DNA from: UBA11740 sp035635855
Lineage (GTDB): Bacteria; Acidobacteriota; Blastocatellia; Pyrinomonadales; Pyrinomonadaceae
DNA length: 64,000 nt
Reading direction: 5' to 3'
NCBI GenBank assembly: GCA_035635855.1
Contig: DASQAF010000009.1
Span: 620,001-684,000, forward strand
In this document: piece by piece, positions 35,921 to 45,049 of the stretch
How the letters are laid out: every line of letters starts with the position of its first letter
Numbering within the stretch: position 1 is the first letter of the stretch
Notes under the pieces: model-generated
What the model was told of the DNA's origin: nothing
Database searches by the model: none
Seen by the model: only the letters and a program-made list of their open reading frames with translations
Program-made: the position numbers and the translations under genes

Positions 35921-36823
35921 TTAAGACAACTCGCGCGCGATCTCTGCCGCCACCCGCGCGTTGTTTTCCAACAGCGTGATGTTCGCGTGCAGAGTCGCAC
36001 CTGCGCTGCGTTCGGCCATGCGCGAGAGCAGAAAAGGAGTAACGTCGCGTCCGTTGATCTTCGATTGTTCGGCATCGTCAAGGGATTCGTTGAGAATCTT
36101 ATTCAATAACACTGGCGAAACTTCGGCCGCGACTGGAACCGGAACGGTCACCAGCAACGCAGTTTCAATTCCCAGGTCGCGTTGCATTCTAAAAAGCTTT
36201 ACTACTTCCTCCGGCGAATCACAGCGCGCATCCACCGGCAAGCCACTCTGTCGCGCATAGAACGCCGGCATTTCGTCACAACCATACCCGACCACGGTGA
36301 CGGCGTGGGTTTCTAGCCATTCACGCGTCGCTGGTAAATCCAAGACAATCTTGGCGCCCGAGCAAACAACGATCATCGGCGTACGCGCAAGTTCCGGCAG
36401 GTCGGCGGACACATCCGGAAGCAGCCCCCGATGCACGCCGCCGATACCGCCGGTCGCGAATACCTGAATGCCAACGCGATGCGCGACCCACAAAGTCGAG
36501 GCGACCGTCGTGGCTCCGTTCCAGCCACGCGCGACCGCAACCGCGAGATCGCGCGTGCTAATCTTTTTGATGTCGTCGTCATTGCCGATACGTTTGATCT
36601 GATTTTGGTCAAGACCTACACACAGCTTTCCCTCGAGCACCGCAATCGTCGCCGGAGTCGCGCCTTCATCGCGCACGATTCGTTCAAGGCTTCGGGCGGT
36701 TTCGAGATTCTGCGGACGCGGCAGACCGTGAGCGATCACAGTTGATTCGAGAGCGACGACAGGTCTGTTCGCCGCGAGCGCGGCTTCAATTTCAGGATTA
36801 ATACGAAAAAAGTTTTCGTTCAC
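35921..36823 (-). CDS. psuG: Pseudouridine-5'-phosphate glycosidase
   Basis: 300 aa, the standard length. Reversibly splits pseudouridine 5'-phosphate into uracil and ribose 5-phosphate in pseudouridine catabolism. The N-terminal VVALESTVIAHGLP, the AVARGWNGATTVAST block and FATGGIGGVHRG are strongly conserved. The usual partner kinase psuK is not beside it. It lies 123 bp downstream of the sensor kinase on the same strand, separated by an inverted repeat, so co-transcription is uncertain. Confidence 0.93.
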   Translation of the reverse strand: MNENFFRINPEIEAALAANRPVVALESTVIAHGLPRPQNLETARSLERIVRDEGATPATIAVLEGKLCVGLDQNQIKRIGNDDDIKKISTRDLAVAVARGWNGATTVASTLWVAHRVGIQVFATGGIGGVHRGLLPDVSADLPELARTPMIVVCSGAKIVLDLPATREWLETHAVTVVGYGCDEMPAFYARQSGLPVDARCDSPEEVVKLFRMQRDLGIETALLVTVPVPVAAEVSPVLLNKILNESLDDAEQSKINGRDVTPFLLSRMAERSAGATLHANITLLENNARVAAEIARELS

Positions 36824-36849
36824 TATTTAGATAAGAAGCGAGGGCCAGC

Positions 36850-36963
36850 CCGCCTTCCTGACCTGAGAGGTTTTCAGAGTTCGTCGCTTGCGTATTTGCT
36901 TGAAAGCCTTTCATTCAAGCGAAAATCACTCAAAGAGGAACATTTCTCATGTCAGGAAGGCGG
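36850..36963. repeat. Inverted repeat spanning the sensor-kinase gene end and psuG
   Basis: Arms CCGCCTTCCTGAC (36850-36862) and its reverse complement (36951-36963) pair over 13 bp. A second pair, GCTTGAA/TTCAAGC, lies between (about 36899-36920). The right arm is within the last codons of the kinase gene (KTAFLT). Confidence 0.65.
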
Positions 36964-39900
36964 TCTTGCCCGCTCCGTTCTTACTCAACCTGAACACTGT
37001 TCCGCCCCCGTCGCGTTTCGCCCACTCAACCTCTGCGTCGATCATGCTGGCGCGCGCGCGAATGTTGGCGACGCCGCGGCCGGGCTTTTTTCTCATCTCG
37101 CTGCGGTCAAAACCGCGCCCGTCATCTTCAATCGCCAATTCAAACACGCCCGCATTTAATTCGGCAGTCATCTTAACGTGTTTTGCGTTTGCGTGACGGC
37201 AGATGTTGCTCAACGCTTCCTGGGCAATCCGATAGATCTGAATCTGCACGCTCGAGGGCAGGTTCAGTTTTTCATCCAGCGCATCATCACAAACGAATTC
37301 ATAATCGAACTTACAATCCGGCGCCGCATGTTCGACCGCGTGAGCCAGCGCAAACTGGAGCGCCGCTGATAGTCCGACATTTTCCAGTGCCGATGGGCTC
37401 AGGTCTTCACAGATGCGCCGCACTTCCTGCGAGATAGATTCGATCTCCGTACGCAATGCGCCCGGCGCAGAGGGAGCGCGGTTTGGACGCATGCTCTCAC
37501 CACCGGTGACCGGAAGTTGATCGACCAGCAAGGCCAGATTTCGCAAATCCGCGAGCGTCTGATCGTGTAAATCACGTGCGATGCGTCGTCGTTCGGCTTC
37601 GGTTTCATTGGCGAGTTGCAGGCGCGCGTTGGCCAGATCGCGATTCGCCGCCGCCAATTCAGCGCTGGTACGATGAATACGACGATTCTGAAAATAACCC
37701 CAGCCGAGCGCAATCAGAGCGAAGATTAAGAGAATCGCGAGCGCCGTCGAAGTCAACGGAAAAGGCGCTCGCGCCACCGTGAATTCGAACGACAAAGGGG
37801 TCGCCGGGGTCAGGTCCCTGGTAAAGGCACGAGCGACCACCTTGTAAGTGCCTGGGCTTAGTTTCTCCATCGCGAACTGAGAGTCGCGCGCCAGTTTCTC
37901 TCTGATAATTTTTCCTGACCTGTCAGTGAGAGCAAACGCATATTGAAACTGTTCAGGAAACGTGCGACTGCTGATGGCAGTGACATCCAACAGCAGACTG
38001 TTTTGTGGATAGTCGAGCTTCAGACCGGTTTTCAGTTCACTCGGTTCGTGGATTCGCTGGCTGATGATGCGGGCCGGCAGGACCGTCGGTGCGACATGTC
38101 CCGGCTCGTAACGAACCACACCCCGGCCGGTTCCCGCAACCACACTTTCAATTCCATCGGCAGAGCGTTCAGACAACACCGCAAACAGTTTCTGCGAAGG
38201 CAGACCCTGTTCGACGTCCAGACGAGAAACAACGGCGCCGAACTGCTGATCGAGCGCGACCTTCAGCAGGCCATTGCCGACGGTGGCACACCAAACCTGA
38301 CGCGCGCTGTTGTTGTCCGAAACGATGGCCAGGGCCCGCGCAGTGACGTCCGGGACAAGCGCTTTCAGTTGGCCGGCGTGGAGTAAGTAGAGGCCCCGGT
38401 CCGTGGCGAGCCAGATATTGGAATCGTCGGCGAGGATCGACCAGATAGCAGCGCCCCTGAGTTTGTCGAGCGCATTTTCGGTGCTGCTTTGGCGGCCGTC
38501 GAAAAAGAAAACACCGGCGCTGGCCGTGCCAATCATCAGACGATCGTTCGCGTCCTTACCCAAACTCGTAACTTCGCGTAGGCGAGCGTCCGCCGCGGAG
38601 TCAGGCCAGACCAGAGTACGCTGCGAGCCTTGCACTCTTTCGACTCCATAACCGTAGGTTGCCACATAAGTCGAGCCCCCAACATTAGCGATGGCGCGCA
38701 CGCTGTCGCCCTGGGCGAGCCGGTCACCGGACGGTGGAAGGCGCACGAATTGTGTGTCTTTGTTCGCAGATGACGCGAACAAGCCGTTGCCGGTTGCCGC
38801 CAGCACGCGGCCGGTTTTGTCTTCTGCGATGGCATTAACGTTGCGCCGCCCCAGCTCTGAAATCTCAGTCCACGTTTTCTTTGTACCATCGTTTGCGTAA
38901 AGACCTGAATTTGTCCCGGCCAACAAGCGGCCGCGCGAGGTCCGAAGCAGCGCGCGCACATAGTTCGCGCTCGCGTCGGAAGTGATGTTTTCCGCGCGCA
39001 TCGCATGCGGGTCATAGCGACAGACGCCCTTGTCCGTGGCGAACCAGACGACTTCTTCCGGATCGATGAAAACCCCGAAAATATGGTCCGAACGGAGCGC
39101 GCCGCCCGTGCCCTCAAAGGTGAAACGTTCAGTAAGCTTTCCGTTCTGGAAACGAAACGCCCCGCGGCCGTCGGTCGCGATCCATAGATCCTCGCCCGCG
39201 CCGCGCGTAATCGCCGTTACCGGCCCGGTCGAGGCGTTCGCCCTGACGGGTTTAAGCGGCTCGCTGCTATCAAAGAGGCCACCCTCTTCAACGCGCGCGC
39301 GCGCGCCCATCCAGAGCCGCCCTCTGGAATCTGTTGCCAGGGCATTAATAAAGTAGCTGCGCGGCCGGCTGACAATGTCCCGGGCTTCGCCGTTTTCGAT
39401 TTCAACGATGCCGCGGCTTTGCGTGCCCGCGTAGAGTTTGTCTTGAACAAAAGCAAGACTGGTAAATTTCAGCGGGCCCGGATGATCTTTGTCCGCGCTT
39501 TCCAGCGGTTGATTGGGAATGGTTTTGACGATGAAATTAAGACCGGAATCTCCTTCACCCGGCCGAATCGTCGAAGTCGATCCGCCCTGGAACTGTACCT
39601 GACAGTCGAAGAGTTGACCGTTCTCTGTGGCCATCAGGACCCGGTCGGGCTGTGGCGTGATGATCGCGGTGATTACTTTGCCGGCAGTTTCCTTGACTGG
39701 AGCGAACTTGCCATTCCAAAGCCGCGCGGCGCCGTTTTCAGTGCCAATCCAAAGCGCGCCAGAGTCGTCCACTTTCAGCGCCAACACGCGGCCCGGCGGC
39801 AGGCCCTCTGCGTTGATGGCGTTGGTGCGCCGGCCATCATAGCGGGCCAGTCCGCCGTCCGTGGCAAACCACGTCACGCCGAATTCAGTCTGCGCGATCG

Positions 39901-40213
39901 CGTGCGTGCGATCCGATGGCAGACCATGAAAGGAAGTCACCGCGCCCCATTGGTGCAGATTCGGCGGCGGAGTGGGCGAAGGAGAGGGCGACGGCGCCGG
40001 AACAGGAGTCGGCGATGGTTGAGCTTGAGCTGGCGTTGTTTCGTTCTGCGCTGAAGAAAAAACCGTGGGCAGTAGGCAACAGATAGAAAGGCAAAGAAGG
40101 GCCGACCTGAAACGCAAGGGACGCCAGGTTTTCCGCAAAGGTCCCCAAGAGGTTTTCCTCGGCGTCCTCTGCGAATACCTCTGCGTCCTTTGCGTTAAGA
40201 CATTTAGTCGCAC
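36947..40213 (-). CDS. Sensor histidine kinase with beta-propeller input domain
   Basis: 1088 aa. A hydrophobic segment lies at about 37-57 (signal anchor or signal peptide). Residues about 85-700 form two-component-regulator-propeller repeats (DKGVCRYDPH, SRGRLWMGAR, SNIWLATDRGLYLL). A Y_Y_Y-like domain follows at about 720-795, then a transmembrane helix near 805-825, and a HisKA_3 dimerisation domain (ARDLHDQTLADLR, with the phospho-accepting His) and HATPase domain (ICRHANAKHVK, EDDGRGFD). It pairs with the response regulator 3 bp upstream. The first 30 codons read an intergenic-type repeat, so the real start may be a later TTG. Confidence 0.9.
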   Translation of the reverse strand: MRLNVLTQRTQRYSQRTPRKTSWGPLRKTWRPLRFRSALLCLSICCLLPTVFSSAQNETTPAQAQPSPTPVPAPSPSPSPTPPPNLHQWGAVTSFHGLPSDRTHAIAQTEFGVTWFATDGGLARYDGRRTNAINAEGLPPGRVLALKVDDSGALWIGTENGAARLWNGKFAPVKETAGKVITAIITPQPDRVLMATENGQLFDCQVQFQGGSTSTIRPGEGDSGLNFIVKTIPNQPLESADKDHPGPLKFTSLAFVQDKLYAGTQSRGIVEIENGEARDIVSRPRSYFINALATDSRGRLWMGARARVEEGGLFDSSEPLKPVRANASTGPVTAITRGAGEDLWIATDGRGAFRFQNGKLTERFTFEGTGGALRSDHIFGVFIDPEEVVWFATDKGVCRYDPHAMRAENITSDASANYVRALLRTSRGRLLAGTNSGLYANDGTKKTWTEISELGRRNVNAIAEDKTGRVLAATGNGLFASSANKDTQFVRLPPSGDRLAQGDSVRAIANVGGSTYVATYGYGVERVQGSQRTLVWPDSAADARLREVTSLGKDANDRLMIGTASAGVFFFDGRQSSTENALDKLRGAAIWSILADDSNIWLATDRGLYLLHAGQLKALVPDVTARALAIVSDNNSARQVWCATVGNGLLKVALDQQFGAVVSRLDVEQGLPSQKLFAVLSERSADGIESVVAGTGRGVVRYEPGHVAPTVLPARIISQRIHEPSELKTGLKLDYPQNSLLLDVTAISSRTFPEQFQYAFALTDRSGKIIREKLARDSQFAMEKLSPGTYKVVARAFTRDLTPATPLSFEFTVARAPFPLTSTALAILLIFALIALGWGYFQNRRIHRTSAELAAANRDLANARLQLANETEAERRRIARDLHDQTLADLRNLALLVDQLPVTGGESMRPNRAPSAPGALRTEIESISQEVRRICEDLSPSALENVGLSAALQFALAHAVEHAAPDCKFDYEFVCDDALDEKLNLPSSVQIQIYRIAQEALSNICRHANAKHVKMTAELNAGVFELAIEDDGRGFDRSEMRKKPGRGVANIRARASMIDAEVEWAKRDGGGTVFRLSKNGAGKTAFLT
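40148..40200. repeat. AACGCAAAGGACGCAGAGG repeat at the start of the kinase gene
   Basis: Read on the minus strand, the words ACGCAAAGGACGCAGAGG, CGCAGAGGACGCCGAGG and GGGGACCTTTGCGG occupy the first 25 codons of the sensor-kinase frame. This is the word composition of the intergenic repeats elsewhere in the window. Confidence 0.55.
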
Positions 40214-40216
40214 TTG

Positions 40217-40987
40217 TTATTTCTTATTCGGGGCCCGCTTCTGCTCTTCAATAAACTTTTTCTGATCGCGTTCCAGCCAATTTTCCAATTCGACTGACGC
40301 TTTTTCCAACTCATCATTGTTTAGCAAGCCGCGTCTGAGCGCTTCAAAGAACGCGCGGGTCCGAACGTTGTAAGCCAACTTCTCATAAGCCTCGTTCGGC
40401 GTGCCTTCAGGCAGCGAGGTAAAAAGCTTTTCGTAGAGAGTGGCGAGACGGCTTTCAACTCCGCGCAGACTTAAACTGCATTTGCGCGCGATCGCCCAGT
40501 TCGAAAGTCCCAGCGCGAGATAATAAAGCGCTTCGGCTTCGAACTCCGTCAACAACGGCCGTTTGAATGAATCTTTGAAAGCCGGATCGATCATGTCAGC
40601 GCCATCTTCCAAAACGGCGGCGACGAAACGCAGAAAGCGCGATTCAGGGTTGTTCTTGTGAATGAAGCCGTAGGCCGGCGGCGGATCGACCGACTTCACA
40701 ATCTTGCGAATTTCGTTGATGTAAATTTCGTGCGGAAACTGAGTCCAGAAAATGATTCGCGCGGTGGGAAAGTCACGCCAGATCGCTCGCGCGGCTTTCA
40801 CGCCCGAAAGTTTTGGCATCTGGATGTCGAGAATGCAGACCTCGGGTTTGTTCCGCAGCGCCATCGCGACCGTCTCTTCACCATCGCCGGCCTCGAGCAC
40901 CGGCTGATGCGAAGGAAAGTCGCGCTCGAGTATCTCGCGCAGGTAAGCACGCTGGGCCACGTTGTCTTCGGCAATCAGGATGGACAT
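40217..40987 (-). CDS. Response regulator, LuxR/NarL-type
   Basis: 256 aa. REC domain in residues 1-130 with acidic pocket Glu7/Asp8, phospho-acceptor Asp54 (CILDIQMPKLSG) and Lys in YGFIHKN. A helix-turn-helix region follows at about 145-190 (LTEFEAEALYYLALGLSNWAI, KCSLSLRGVESRLATLY). A final 60-residue helical tail is longer than usual. Transcription factor controlled by the 1088-aa kinase, to which it is joined by a 3-bp gap. The ATG is 3 bp after the stop of the upstream exported-protein gene. Confidence 0.9.
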   Translation of the reverse strand: MSILIAEDNVAQRAYLREILERDFPSHQPVLEAGDGEETVAMALRNKPEVCILDIQMPKLSGVKAARAIWRDFPTARIIFWTQFPHEIYINEIRKIVKSVDPPPAYGFIHKNNPESRFLRFVAAVLEDGADMIDPAFKDSFKRPLLTEFEAEALYYLALGLSNWAIARKCSLSLRGVESRLATLYEKLFTSLPEGTPNEAYEKLAYNVRTRAFFEALRRGLLNNDELEKASVELENWLERDQKKFIEEQKRAPNKK

Positions 40988-40990
40988 GAT

Positions 40991-41569
40991 TTAGTCGCCG
41001 GTGATAATAGCGCGGAAGCCGCCGTTCTCGTAAACATAAGAAGTCGCCCCCTTCTCAAAGATGATCGCGTCAATAGCGTCGTGCTCGAAGGTGAACTCTT
41101 TCTGCGTATCGTAATCATATCTCCGGTCTCCCTTATGGATCAGTTCAATGTATTCGCCGTCCGGGTCTTCGATAACGTGTAACTGATAGCCTGGATCTCG
41201 CGCCATGAAGATGACGAGGCTGAAGTCCGGGCCAACGACCTGATCTTGCTCAACCCTGGTCGTGCCGTGAAAAATCAGCGCAGCATAATCCGCGCGGCCG
41301 TCCCCATCAAAATCACCACTGATCAGATCAGGACGAATGTTCGCGGCGCCATCTTGCTTTAGCGCCTGGCGGACTTCGTCGGATATGTCTGCATACCGCC
41401 AATCGGGAAATTTCAGGTAAAGGGCGTCCCGTGCCTGCGGCGGTAGTTCCAGCTTCGATGGCTGTTGCGTCGCCGGGGAGATCGGCAGGACACTCAAACA
41501 AGGCAGCAAGAGCAGAACAAGTAATGTAAGCACGAGTTGTATCCTCCGCGAGTAGGCTCCTCTATTCAT
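40991..41569 (-). CDS. Exported protein with FG-GAP-like calcium motif, first gene of two-component operon
   Basis: 192 aa from the ATG at 41569, which leads into a hydrophobic signal segment (RRIQLVLTLLVLLLLPCLSVL). The mature part has SGDFDGDGRADYAALIF, a calcium-loop pattern of FG-GAP/VCBS domains. I reject an upstream GTG that would add 25 residues and run into a repeat. It ends 3 bp before the response regulator. Its position suggests a periplasmic input or output partner of the kinase, which is inference. Confidence 0.72.
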   Translation of the reverse strand: MNRGAYSRRIQLVLTLLVLLLLPCLSVLPISPATQQPSKLELPPQARDALYLKFPDWRYADISDEVRQALKQDGAANIRPDLISGDFDGDGRADYAALIFHGTTRVEQDQVVGPDFSLVIFMARDPGYQLHVIEDPDGEYIELIHKGDRRYDYDTQKEFTFEHDAIDAIIFEKGATSYVYENGGFRAIITGD

Positions 41570-41630
41570 GTTCTTTGATCCATGTGGCCTGCCACAGTTT
41601 GGCGCACGGCTTCGCCTGATGTGCGATGGC

Positions 41631-41744
41631 TGGAGCGCGGACATCTCTGTCCGCCAGCGTGCGTAGCAGGCTCAGTCTGAGTTCTTCAGAATCGCAACCA
41701 AGTTCGCGCTGCGCGCTCAGGCGGACAGGGATGTCCGCGCTCCA
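41631..41744. repeat. Inverted repeat TGGAGCGCGGAC in divergent promoter region
   Basis: Arms at 41631-41654 and 41721-41744 pair over 24 bp with one mismatch. The unit is related to 12687-12801 but differs at several positions identically in both arms. It lies between the divergent exported-protein gene and the M19 dipeptidase; a CACAAAG-family arm follows at 41752-41782. Confidence 0.88.
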
Positions 41745-41791
41745 ATCAAGGCACTTTGTGTCTTCGTGCCTTTGTGGTAAATGTCTTGGCC

Positions 41792-43141
41792 ATGAAACCA
41801 CGACGACTTTTGTTCTCTATATTGATTTCGTTTCTCGTTCCCACGTTCATCGCTTCGGCCATTCCAATCGGCGCACAACGCGCGACTCAGCCGGCGCCGA
41901 AAAAGCCTGCTCCGAAAGCGCCGGCGCAGCGAAAACCATCGACCCGCTCCGGACGCGACGAAGCGCTCTGGCAGAGAGCGCTGGCAATTCACCGCCGCGC
42001 CATAGTCATCGACACGCACAACGACATCACGACCGGGATGACTAATTACGATTACGATCTCAGTGGGACGCCGCCGGCCCCATATCGCACCAGCATCGCG
42101 CGCATGAAGCAGGGCGGACAGACGGCCGAGTTCTTTTCGCTGTACATCAAACCCGATTATGTAACGAGAGGCGGCGCGGCGCGACGCACGCTGGACATGA
42201 TCGATGCGGTTTATCGCGCGGTCGAACGCCACCCGAACGATCTGATGTTCGCGACCAACTCCACGGACATTCGGCGCGCCAAGCGCGAAGGCAAGATTGC
42301 CTGTCTAATGGGTATCGAAGGCGGTCACGCAATCGAGAATTCGCTGCCCACGCTGCGCGAGTTCTATCGCCTTGGAGTGCGTTACATGACCCTGACGTGG
42401 AACAACACGAATGACTGGGCCGACGCCGGGCGCGGCGAGAAAAAGCACAACGGCCTCAGTGATTTTGGCAAAGAAGTCGTGCGCGAGATGAATCGGCTGG
42501 GCATGCTGGTCGATGTCTCTCACGTCTCTGATAAGACGATGAGCGATGCCCTGGATGTTTCGAAGGCGCCGATTATAGCTTCCCATTCCTCGGCGCGCGC
42601 ACTCAGCAATGTGCCAAGGAATATTCCCGACGATTTGCTAAGACGCATCGCCAGGAACGGCGGCGTGGTTCAGGTCAACTTTTACAGTTACTTCATTGAT
42701 GAGAAGACAGTCGGGCCGCAGAGTGACGAGCGTAATCGAAGATTGAAGGCGCAGAACGATGCGCTAACAGCAAAGTATGCCGACGATCCTGAACGCTTGT
42801 CCGAAGAGAAAAGCAAGCTCGAAGCGGCGAATCCCTTGCCGCCCCTGCCGCTGGCAAAACTAATCGATCACATCGATCACATCGTCAAGGTTGCAGGGAT
42901 CGATCACGTCGGCCTGGGTCCCGACTTTGATGGCGCCAATGATTTCCCCGAGGGTGCACGCGATGTTTCAATGTATCCGAATATCACCTACGAATTATTG
43001 AAACGCGGCTATAGCGAACAGGACATTCGCAAGATCCTGGGAGAAAACTTTCTGCGGGTGTTTGCCCAGGCTGAACTCGTGGCGCGCCGGATGAGCCGGT
43101 CGATCAGTGGCGGCGGCAGCACGAAGAGAATCAGCAAATAA
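41792..43141 (+). CDS. Membrane dipeptidase-like peptidase, M19 family
   Basis: 449 aa from the ATG at 41792, which gives a signal peptide (residues 1-29, ending IPIGAQ). A disordered, Pro/Lys-rich linker follows (30-55). The zinc site of the amidohydrolase fold is intact: His76 and Asp78 (IDTHNDITTGM), the bridging glutamate in GIEGGHAIE, histidines in DVSHVSD and ASHSSAR, and Asp in HVGLGPDFDG. Probably a periplasmic dipeptidase or D-amino-acid-linkage hydrolase. Monocistronic. Confidence 0.9.
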   Translation: MKPRRLLFSILISFLVPTFIASAIPIGAQRATQPAPKKPAPKAPAQRKPSTRSGRDEALWQRALAIHRRAIVIDTHNDITTGMTNYDYDLSGTPPAPYRTSIARMKQGGQTAEFFSLYIKPDYVTRGGAARRTLDMIDAVYRAVERHPNDLMFATNSTDIRRAKREGKIACLMGIEGGHAIENSLPTLREFYRLGVRYMTLTWNNTNDWADAGRGEKKHNGLSDFGKEVVREMNRLGMLVDVSHVSDKTMSDALDVSKAPIIASHSSARALSNVPRNIPDDLLRRIARNGGVVQVNFYSYFIDEKTVGPQSDERNRRLKAQNDALTAKYADDPERLSEEKSKLEAANPLPPLPLAKLIDHIDHIVKVAGIDHVGLGPDFDGANDFPEGARDVSMYPNITYELLKRGYSEQDIRKILGENFLRVFAQAELVARRMSRSISGGGSTKRISK

Positions 43142-43183
43142 GCTGGAGATGAACGCGGATTTACGCGGATAAGACAAAGCATT

Positions 43184-43259
43184 CGCCACAAAAAGGCGCA
43201 AGCAGAACAAAACCAAGTTGCCTATTTCTGTTTATGCCTTTTGTGCTTTTTTTGTAGCC
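43184..43259. repeat. CACAAAAAGG-word repeat between convergent genes
   Basis: The left word CGCCACAAAAAGGCGCA and right word TGCCTTTTGTGCTTTTTTTGT(AGCC) pair imperfectly around AACAAAACCAAGTTGC. The region also holds a GCGGATTTACGCGGATAAGAC word. Both flanking genes end here. Confidence 0.6.
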
Positions 43260-43339
43260 GTTCCTGAAAACAAAAGGGCCCACGATGATATTCCACTCAA
43301 GGAAATCAAACGTGAGCCCTGATGTGGACAGCACCACTC

Positions 43340-43567
43340 TTAACGCCTGGTGTGTTCGTTCTGGCCGCCTTCTTTGTAAGAGCCGCCGTCGCCGCCTCTG
43401 CTCGGGTCGAAGTCGCGCCGGCGCTCGCGGTTCTGGTCGTCCCTTTGATCGCCCCGCTTGCCGGCTGAACGATCGTCCTGCGGATTTCGTCCCGGGGACT
43501 GATGAGAGCCGCCTTGCTGCCCTTCGTGCATGCCTCGCTGCTGTCCCAAATTCTGTTTGTCTGCCAT
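43340..43567 (-). CDS. Small hydrophilic protein, KGG/stress-like
   Basis: 75 aa with a GGGAGG site before the ATG. Nearly half the residues are Gly, Arg, Gln, Asp, Asn or Ser (GGSHQSPGR, GDQRDDQNRERRRDF, GGSYKEGGQNEH), with no hydrophobic core, so it is intrinsically disordered. This composition resembles KGG/Gsi-B-type general stress proteins, but the repeated KGG motif is not seen as such. It may bind nucleic acid or protect in desiccation; neither is established. Confidence 0.7.
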   Translation of the reverse strand: MADKQNLGQQRGMHEGQQGGSHQSPGRNPQDDRSAGKRGDQRDDQNRERRRDFDPSRGGDGGSYKEGGQNEHTRR

Positions 43568-43882
43568 TTCTATTCCTCCCCTTTGCTTATGTTAGTAAAA
43601 AAGTTGGGCCTGGGTCGGGATAAAGCCCAGTCCGCTTCACTGAGAATCAACCGCTGTGCCAGTCTTTCTGCGTTAAGAATCGGGGTGGTGAAGATCAAAT
43701 TGCGCAAGCGCAAGCATTCAAACAATACACACAGAATAAAAGTCGAACAGAGTCGTGAGTGCATCCGCAGATTTCGCAGATTATTACAGACTCGGTAACG
43801 TCGATCCTCCAGCTAACAAAGAGCAAGTTTGTCCGCCCTGGGTTGAATGAATCGGTGTAATCTGCGTAATCTGTGGAGAAAG
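43568..43882. other. 315-bp divergent gap between KGG-like gene and hemW
   Basis: The left part holds the upstream region of the KGG-like gene. The right part is a repeat (see next entry). A CTGGGTC...CCCAG mini-hairpin lies near 43613-43630. No gene is seen. Confidence 0.5.
43763..43878. repeat. CCGCAGATT-family inverted repeat upstream of hemW
   Basis: Left arm 43763-43790 (ATCCGCAGATTTCGCAGATT) and right arm 43856-43878 (TGTAATCTGCGTAATCTGTGGA) pair with several mismatches. The right arm supplies the GTGGAG that serves as hemW ribosome site. The same family occurs at 47145, 50319 and 63050. Confidence 0.75.
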
Positions 43883-45037
43883 ATGAATCACGCCGGAGTC
43901 TACTTACACACTCCTTTCTGTCGCTCGCGTTGTTCCTACTGCGACTTCGCGACCGGAATGTATGAAAGCGATCTGGCAGAACGCTACGTCAATTCCCTGA
44001 TTGAAGAGATCAAGCGGTGGAACGAGGTCGATCATCCGGCAGATGTGAATACTATTTATTTTGGAGGAGGCACTCCTTCACTGCTGGCGCCCGCGCAGAT
44101 CGAACGGATTCTGAAAGCTGTCCGAGATCGTTTTCAAGTTCTGACCGGCGCCGAAGTTACTATTGAGCTGAACCCTGGCGATGGCGGCACAAGTGCCGCC
44201 GCCAAACTGGAAACGATTCGCGATTTTCAACACCTCGGAATAAATCGCGCCAGTTTTGGCGCCCAGACCTTTGACGACCGCGAACTAAAGCAACTGGGTC
44301 GCACGCACTCTTCAGACGACATCACTTCGACCTTTTATCAATTAAGAGAAGCCGGATTCGAAAACATTAATTTCGATCTAATCGCCGGCTTGCCGAGACA
44401 GACGATGGCGGATTGGCAGCGGAATCTTGCCGCGGCTTTGAAGCCGAGACCTGAACATCTGTCGCTTTATTTGCTGGACGTACATGAAGGGACGCCGTTG
44501 GCGGATCAAATCAAACGCGGGATGCGGCCAGAGCCCGACGACGATCTCGCGGCCGAGATGTACCTGATGTTAATCGACGAACTTTGCGCTGTCGGCTACG
44601 AGCATTACGAGATTTCGAATTTCTGCCGCCCCGGGTTTGAGTCACGACACAACACGAAATACTGGTCCGGCGATCCTTACTATGGTTTTGGGTGCTCGGC
44701 GCATTCATACGACGGCGCACGACGGCGTTGGTGCAACGAACGTGACATGGCGAAATATCCTGACCTGATCGAACATCACCAATCGCCCATCGTTGAGCGC
44801 ACGGTTTTGAATGAAGAGGACGCGCGCTCGGAGTCGATATTTCTTGGCCTGCGCTTGATGCGTGGGTTGGATCTTATGAAATATCAATCGCGGTTTGGGT
44901 CCAACTTAAAAGATGAGTACGACTCGGATCTTGTTCGTCTGCGCGATGCCGGGTTAGTGGAGATTGATCGAGAGGTGCTGAGGTTAACTAAACGCGGCGC
45001 GCTGTTGTCGAACGAAGTGTTTGCGGCGCTGGCATGA
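43883..45037 (+). CDS. hemW: Radical SAM heme chaperone HemW (coproporphyrinogen III oxidase-like)
   Basis: 384 aa. I use the ATG at 43883, 12 residues inside a longer frame whose extra codons are repeat DNA; GGAGAAAG lies before it. The radical-SAM cysteines are Cys13, Cys17 and Cys20 (HTPFCRSRCSYCDF). Further features are FGGGTPSLL, the NPGDG motif and the C-terminal HemN-C-like domain (SEPSIFLGLRLMRG-like LGLRLMRGLDL). The CX3CX2C spacing and the lack of an upstream extension fit HemW, which transfers heme, rather than HemN, which oxidises coproporphyrinogen. Confidence 0.88.
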   Translation: MNHAGVYLHTPFCRSRCSYCDFATGMYESDLAERYVNSLIEEIKRWNEVDHPADVNTIYFGGGTPSLLAPAQIERILKAVRDRFQVLTGAEVTIELNPGDGGTSAAAKLETIRDFQHLGINRASFGAQTFDDRELKQLGRTHSSDDITSTFYQLREAGFENINFDLIAGLPRQTMADWQRNLAAALKPRPEHLSLYLLDVHEGTPLADQIKRGMRPEPDDDLAAEMYLMLIDELCAVGYEHYEISNFCRPGFESRHNTKYWSGDPYYGFGCSAHSYDGARRRWCNERDMAKYPDLIEHHQSPIVERTVLNEEDARSESIFLGLRLMRGLDLMKYQSRFGSNLKDEYDSDLVRLRDAGLVEIDREVLRLTKRGALLSNEVFAALA

Positions 45038-45049
45038 GAGTGGGTGCCC

